Below are positions 6,788-8,445 of a stretch of 8,445 bases of DNA, piece after piece; position 1 is the stretch's first letter, and every line of letters starts with the position of its first letter. Under the pieces are notes generated by a model. It had not been told where the DNA came from, made no database searches, and saw only the letters and a list, made by a program, of their open reading frames with translations. The position numbers and the translations under genes are program-made. This DNA is from JAKORR01 sp964608495 (GTDB lineage: Bacteria > Armatimonadota > Zipacnadia > Zipacnadales > FEN-943), in assembly GCA_964608495.1 (NCBI GenBank), contig CAZSOQ010000229.1:1-8445 (forward strand), written 5' to 3'.

Positions 6788-7354
6788 CTCGGCGGCCTCG
6801 GACGGCGTGGCCGGCTCGCCGCCTTCGGTCGGCTGGGTGGGCTCGGGCGGCGCAGGCTCGGGAAGGCCCAGGACCTGGCGCAGGGCCGTGCGAAGGGACG
6901 CCGCCCACTCCTCGGCCACCTCGGGCCGCGGCTTGCCCAGGGCCTGAGCCTGGGCGTCGTCCACCGTGATCAGTGGCCGGTCCTTCCAGAGCACCACGTT
7001 CAGCCCCTGGACCACGCCCGCCGTGAAGTCCTCGGGCATGGCCCCCGCGGCCAGGGCATCGTTTACTCTCTTGGCCACGACGATGGACCGCTCATACCCA
7101 GTCAGGCCACCGGCCGTCGTCTCCACGGTGAACAGCGCCTTGTCGTTGAGGTACACCATCCCCTTCTCCTCTCCCCCCTCGATGACCCTCTCGGCCCGCG
7201 CCGAGACGGTGACCGCGGCTTCCTCCTCCTCATCGGCCCAGGCCGTGGCGCCGGCCCAGCCACGCGCGCGCAGAAGCTGGCCGGCCCAGTAGGCGCCTGC
7301 GACCAGTGTGGCCACGGCAAGCAGCCACAGGACTCTGTGCATCCCTCGACTCAT
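6785..7354 (-). CDS. Membrane-anchored or exported protein with Pro-rich C-terminal tail, unknown function
   Basis: A 189-residue envelope protein. ATG at 7354 is chosen over the in-frame starts further upstream because GGAGGG lies 7 nt before it and the hydrophobic segment follows. Residues 8-28 form a membrane segment or signal core after MSRGMHR, and Ala-Trp-Ala at 38-40 could be a cleavage site before an acidic run (DEEEE). Residues about 46-165 make one domain (VYLNDKALFTVET, YERSIVVAKRVNDAL, VVLWKDRPLITVDDAQAQAL, VAEEWAASLRTAL). This pattern recalls the extracytoplasmic N-terminal domain of some cyanobacterial-type MscS channels and related envelope proteins; that likeness is from memory and tentative. 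No channel segments follow. Residues 164-189 are a Pro/Glu/Thr linker that ends in TAG and seems to continue beyond it. The gene lies 54 bp after thi4. Confidence 0.75.
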   Translation of the reverse strand: MSRGMHRVLWLLAVATLVAGAYWAGQLLRARGWAGATAWADEEEEAAVTVSARAERVIEGGEEKGMVYLNDKALFTVETTAGGLTGYERSIVVAKRVNDALAAGAMPEDFTAGVVQGLNVVLWKDRPLITVDDAQAQALGKPRPEVAEEWAASLRTALRQVLGLPEPAPPEPTQPTEGGEPATPSEAAE

Positions 7355-7373
7355 TGGTCTTCCCTCCATCATG

Positions 7374-7395
7374 GCCCCCGGCTTGCGTCGGGGGC
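7374..7395 (-). other. GC-rich hairpin between thi4 and the next gene
   Basis: GCCCCCG at 7374-7380 pairs perfectly with CGGGGGC at 7389-7395 around an 8-nt loop. It starts 13 bp after the thi4 stop and ends about 20 bp before the next start codon, just ahead of its ribosome binding site. No T-run follows on the minus strand (CATGATGG), so it is not a standard terminator. It could stabilise the thi4 message, act as a processing site, or reduce readthrough into the downstream genes. Confidence 0.45.
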
Positions 7396-7408
7396 GGGTT
7401 CGCACGGG

Positions 7409-8218
7409 CTACAGCGTCACCGCATCGGCCAACTGGCAGGCCAGCTCCGCGGCTCGCTCGCCCGACAGGAGCATGCCGCCGAAGGCGGCGCCCATGCGAG
7501 GGCCCGCCGCCACGGCGTTGGCCGCCATGCCCGCTACCAACAGCCCGGGATAGACCTCCCGGGTGTTCTCGACCAGTACTCTCTCGCCGACGGCCGCCCA
7601 CATGGGCTTCTCGCCGGGCACGTCGCCCTCGGGGGAGCACATCCTGGCTCCCGGTATCTTGCGGATCACGGTGCGGCACACAGAGGCGTCGTGCCCGCTG
7701 GCGTCTATTACCACCTTGGCCCGCAGAGCCATGGGGTCCACGTGCAGCCGCGCCTGCTCGACGGCGTGCCAGTTGATCACGACACCGGCCACCCGGTCGT
7801 CCCCGCGGATCACGACGTCCTCCACGTTCAGCCCCACCCAGATCCTGGCGCCCAGGTCCAGGGCGGCCGCGGCGGACTTGGATACGGCCTCCACGGGGTC
7901 GGCCACCAGGTACCCCTCCTCCCACTCCCGCATCCTGATGCCGATGTCGTCGAAGAGGCGGCGGGCCTCCGGCTCGATGACGACGCGCGGGAAGAGCATG
8001 CCTCCCGCCCACATCCCGCCGCCTACGTGGAGCTGCCGCTCGAAGACGGCCACTTGGTACCCTTTCTCCGCTATCAGCCGGGCGGCCGTGAGCCCCGAGG
8101 GCCCGGCGCCCACTATGGCGCAGTCCAGCTCCAGGCTGGCTGTGAAGTCCTGAACGAAGCTACCGATTATCGCGCGGGTAATCGCGCTCTCTTCGAGGTC
8201 GGCAAAGGGGCCTTGCAT
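7409..8218 (-). CDS. thi4: Thiamine thiazole synthase, Thi4 family, His-type (sulfide-dependent)
   Basis: A 269-residue cytoplasmic enzyme that makes adenosine-diphosphate thiazole, the thiazole precursor of thiamine, from NAD and glycine plus sulfur. ATG at 8218 is chosen because GGAGGAG lies a few bases upstream and MQGPFADLEESAITRAI is the usual N-terminus; the longer frame to 8335 would cover the promoter. Visible family motifs are the dinucleotide site GAGPSG at 37-42, VFERQLHVGGGMWAGGMLFP at 58-77, ASGHDASV at 173-180, and GMAANAVAAGPRMGAAFGGM at 230-249. At the position of the yeast sulfur-donor cysteine (Cys205) this protein has H159 in LHVDP. In the archaeal family members this His form uses free sulfide and Fe(II) and turns over repeatedly, rather than giving up its own sulfur. 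No other thiamine genes are in the window. It is the first gene of the minus-strand run, behind its own promoter. Confidence 0.95.
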   Translation of the reverse strand: MQGPFADLEESAITRAIIGSFVQDFTASLELDCAIVGAGPSGLTAARLIAEKGYQVAVFERQLHVGGGMWAGGMLFPRVVIEPEARRLFDDIGIRMREWEEGYLVADPVEAVSKSAAAALDLGARIWVGLNVEDVVIRGDDRVAGVVINWHAVEQARLHVDPMALRAKVVIDASGHDASVCRTVIRKIPGARMCSPEGDVPGEKPMWAAVGERVLVENTREVYPGLLVAGMAANAVAAGPRMGAAFGGMLLSGERAAELACQLADAVTL

Positions 8219-8271
8219 CCCAACTCCTCCAGGTAGTAAACTGCAGGCCATTCGCGGCCCAGTGTGCCGCG

Positions 8272-8301
8272 TATCATACCACGCGTCACTAGCTGTCACA
8301 A
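8272..8301 (-). promoter_or_regulatory. Sigma70-type promoter for thi4, with a near-symmetric -10
   Basis: Read on the minus strand, TTGTGA (8301-8296) and TATGAT (8278-8273) are separated by exactly 17 bp, matching the consensus at 4/6 and 5/6 positions. Transcription would start near 8266, leaving a leader of about 48 nt before the thi4 start. The -10 lies in a 9-bp odd palindrome, GTATCATAC at 8271-8279, so the plus strand also reads TATCAT (8272-8277) toward trpB2, though with no good -35 at a suitable distance. The 134-bp gap shows no TPP riboswitch motifs. No promoter of similar quality was noticed in the gaps between the other minus-strand genes. Confidence 0.55.
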
Positions 8302-8352
8302 AGGGCCATACTGCCAGCTCAGGAAGTGTACCCACATAGGGAGGCGATCCGC

Positions 8353-8445
8353 ATGGACCCCATCCGCATTGACCTGCCGATCAGCGAGATGCCGCGCCAG
8401 TGGTACAACATCCAAGCCGATCTGCCGAAGCCGCTTCCCCCGCCG
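8353..8445 (+). CDS. trpB: Tryptophan synthase beta chain, TrpB2 type (5' fragment)
   Basis: The first 31 codons of a gene that runs off the right edge. ATG at 8353 has GGGAGG 8 nt upstream. The peptide contains ISEMPRQWYNIQADLP followed by KPLPPP. This closely fits the conserved N-terminus of TrpB2, the tryptophan synthase beta chains that begin with I-P-x-x-W-Y-N-I and a Pro-rich segment, and not the usual TrpB1 N-terminus. TrpB2 enzymes are PLP-dependent and condense indole (or related substrates) with serine; some act without a TrpA partner. The catalytic lysine and PLP site lie outside the window. The gene is transcribed away from thi4, from a shared 134-bp control region. The identification rests on a short but distinctive stretch. 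Confidence 0.75.
   Translation, partial: MDPIRIDLPISEMPRQWYNIQADLPKPLPPP

Noticed and set aside
6821..6833. 13-base match GCCTTCGGTCGGC to the hairpin at 1-13
   Set aside because: This copy is inside codons of the Pro-rich linker and lacks the pairing arm, so the match looks like coincidence and not a dispersed repeat.
6647..8236. A 529-codon open frame on the plus strand
   Set aside because: It is antisense to thi4 and the anchored protein, and its product is low-complexity Gly/His/Leu/Arg-rich. The minus-strand genes have clear family motifs and ribosome binding sites.
8219..8352. TPP riboswitch upstream of thi4
   Set aside because: The conserved CUGAGA and the ACCUGAUCUGG-like elements are absent, and the predicted leader of about 48 nt is too short.

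Overview
The window is high-GC bacterial DNA of the kind seen in environmental or uncultivated lineages. Several traits together suggest, without proving, an Armatimonadota-like or Planctomycetes-like heterotroph: a His-type Thi4, a TrpB2-type tryptophan synthase beta chain, a large secreted glycoside-hydrolase-like protein with a LamG domain, and a xylose-isomerase-like sugar isomerase/epimerase. Every gene that can be supported is on the minus strand, except a divergent gene fragment at the right edge. Starts are mostly well marked by GGAGG-type ribosome binding sites. Five of the eight minus-strand reading frames end in TAG.

Right end (8445 down to 7409): the first 31 codons of a TrpB2-like gene run rightward off the window. 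A 134-bp gap separates it from thi4, which runs leftward. The gap carries a good sigma70-type promoter for thi4 (TTGTGA, 17 bp, TATGAT). Its -10 region is nearly palindromic, so the same element could also fire toward trpB2. No TPP riboswitch is visible.

Middle (7354 to 6014): three small reading frames appear to encode an envelope-associated set of unknown function. The first is a membrane-anchored or exported protein with a Pro/Glu-rich tail. The second lies in the same frame, directly after the first one's TAG codon, and encodes a domain of about 75 residues. The third is a secreted 155-residue protein whose C-terminal half is clearly homologous to that domain. The Pro/Glu-rich linker continues across the TAG, and the second domain begins upstream of the first possible start codon. 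This looks like one ancestral two-domain gene split by an amber codon (mutation, readthrough or sequencing error), next to a paralogue. It is the most unusual structure in the window.

Left (5996 to 211): a tight metabolic run of a dihydrodipicolinate-reductase-like or 2,4-diaminopentanoate-dehydrogenase-like oxidoreductase, a 279-residue protein of unknown family, a sugar phosphate isomerase/epimerase-type TIM barrel, and a 958-residue exported protein. The last has a GH67/GH20-type N-terminal domain, a barrel-like central part, a helical region and a C-terminal LamG domain. The gaps between genes are 17, 5, 35 and 166 bp. A plausible reading is that the last two genes serve carbohydrate breakdown, but the substrate cannot be read from the sequence. 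Downstream of the last gene, 27-210 has no gene, and a strong hairpin at 1-26 probably ends transcription.
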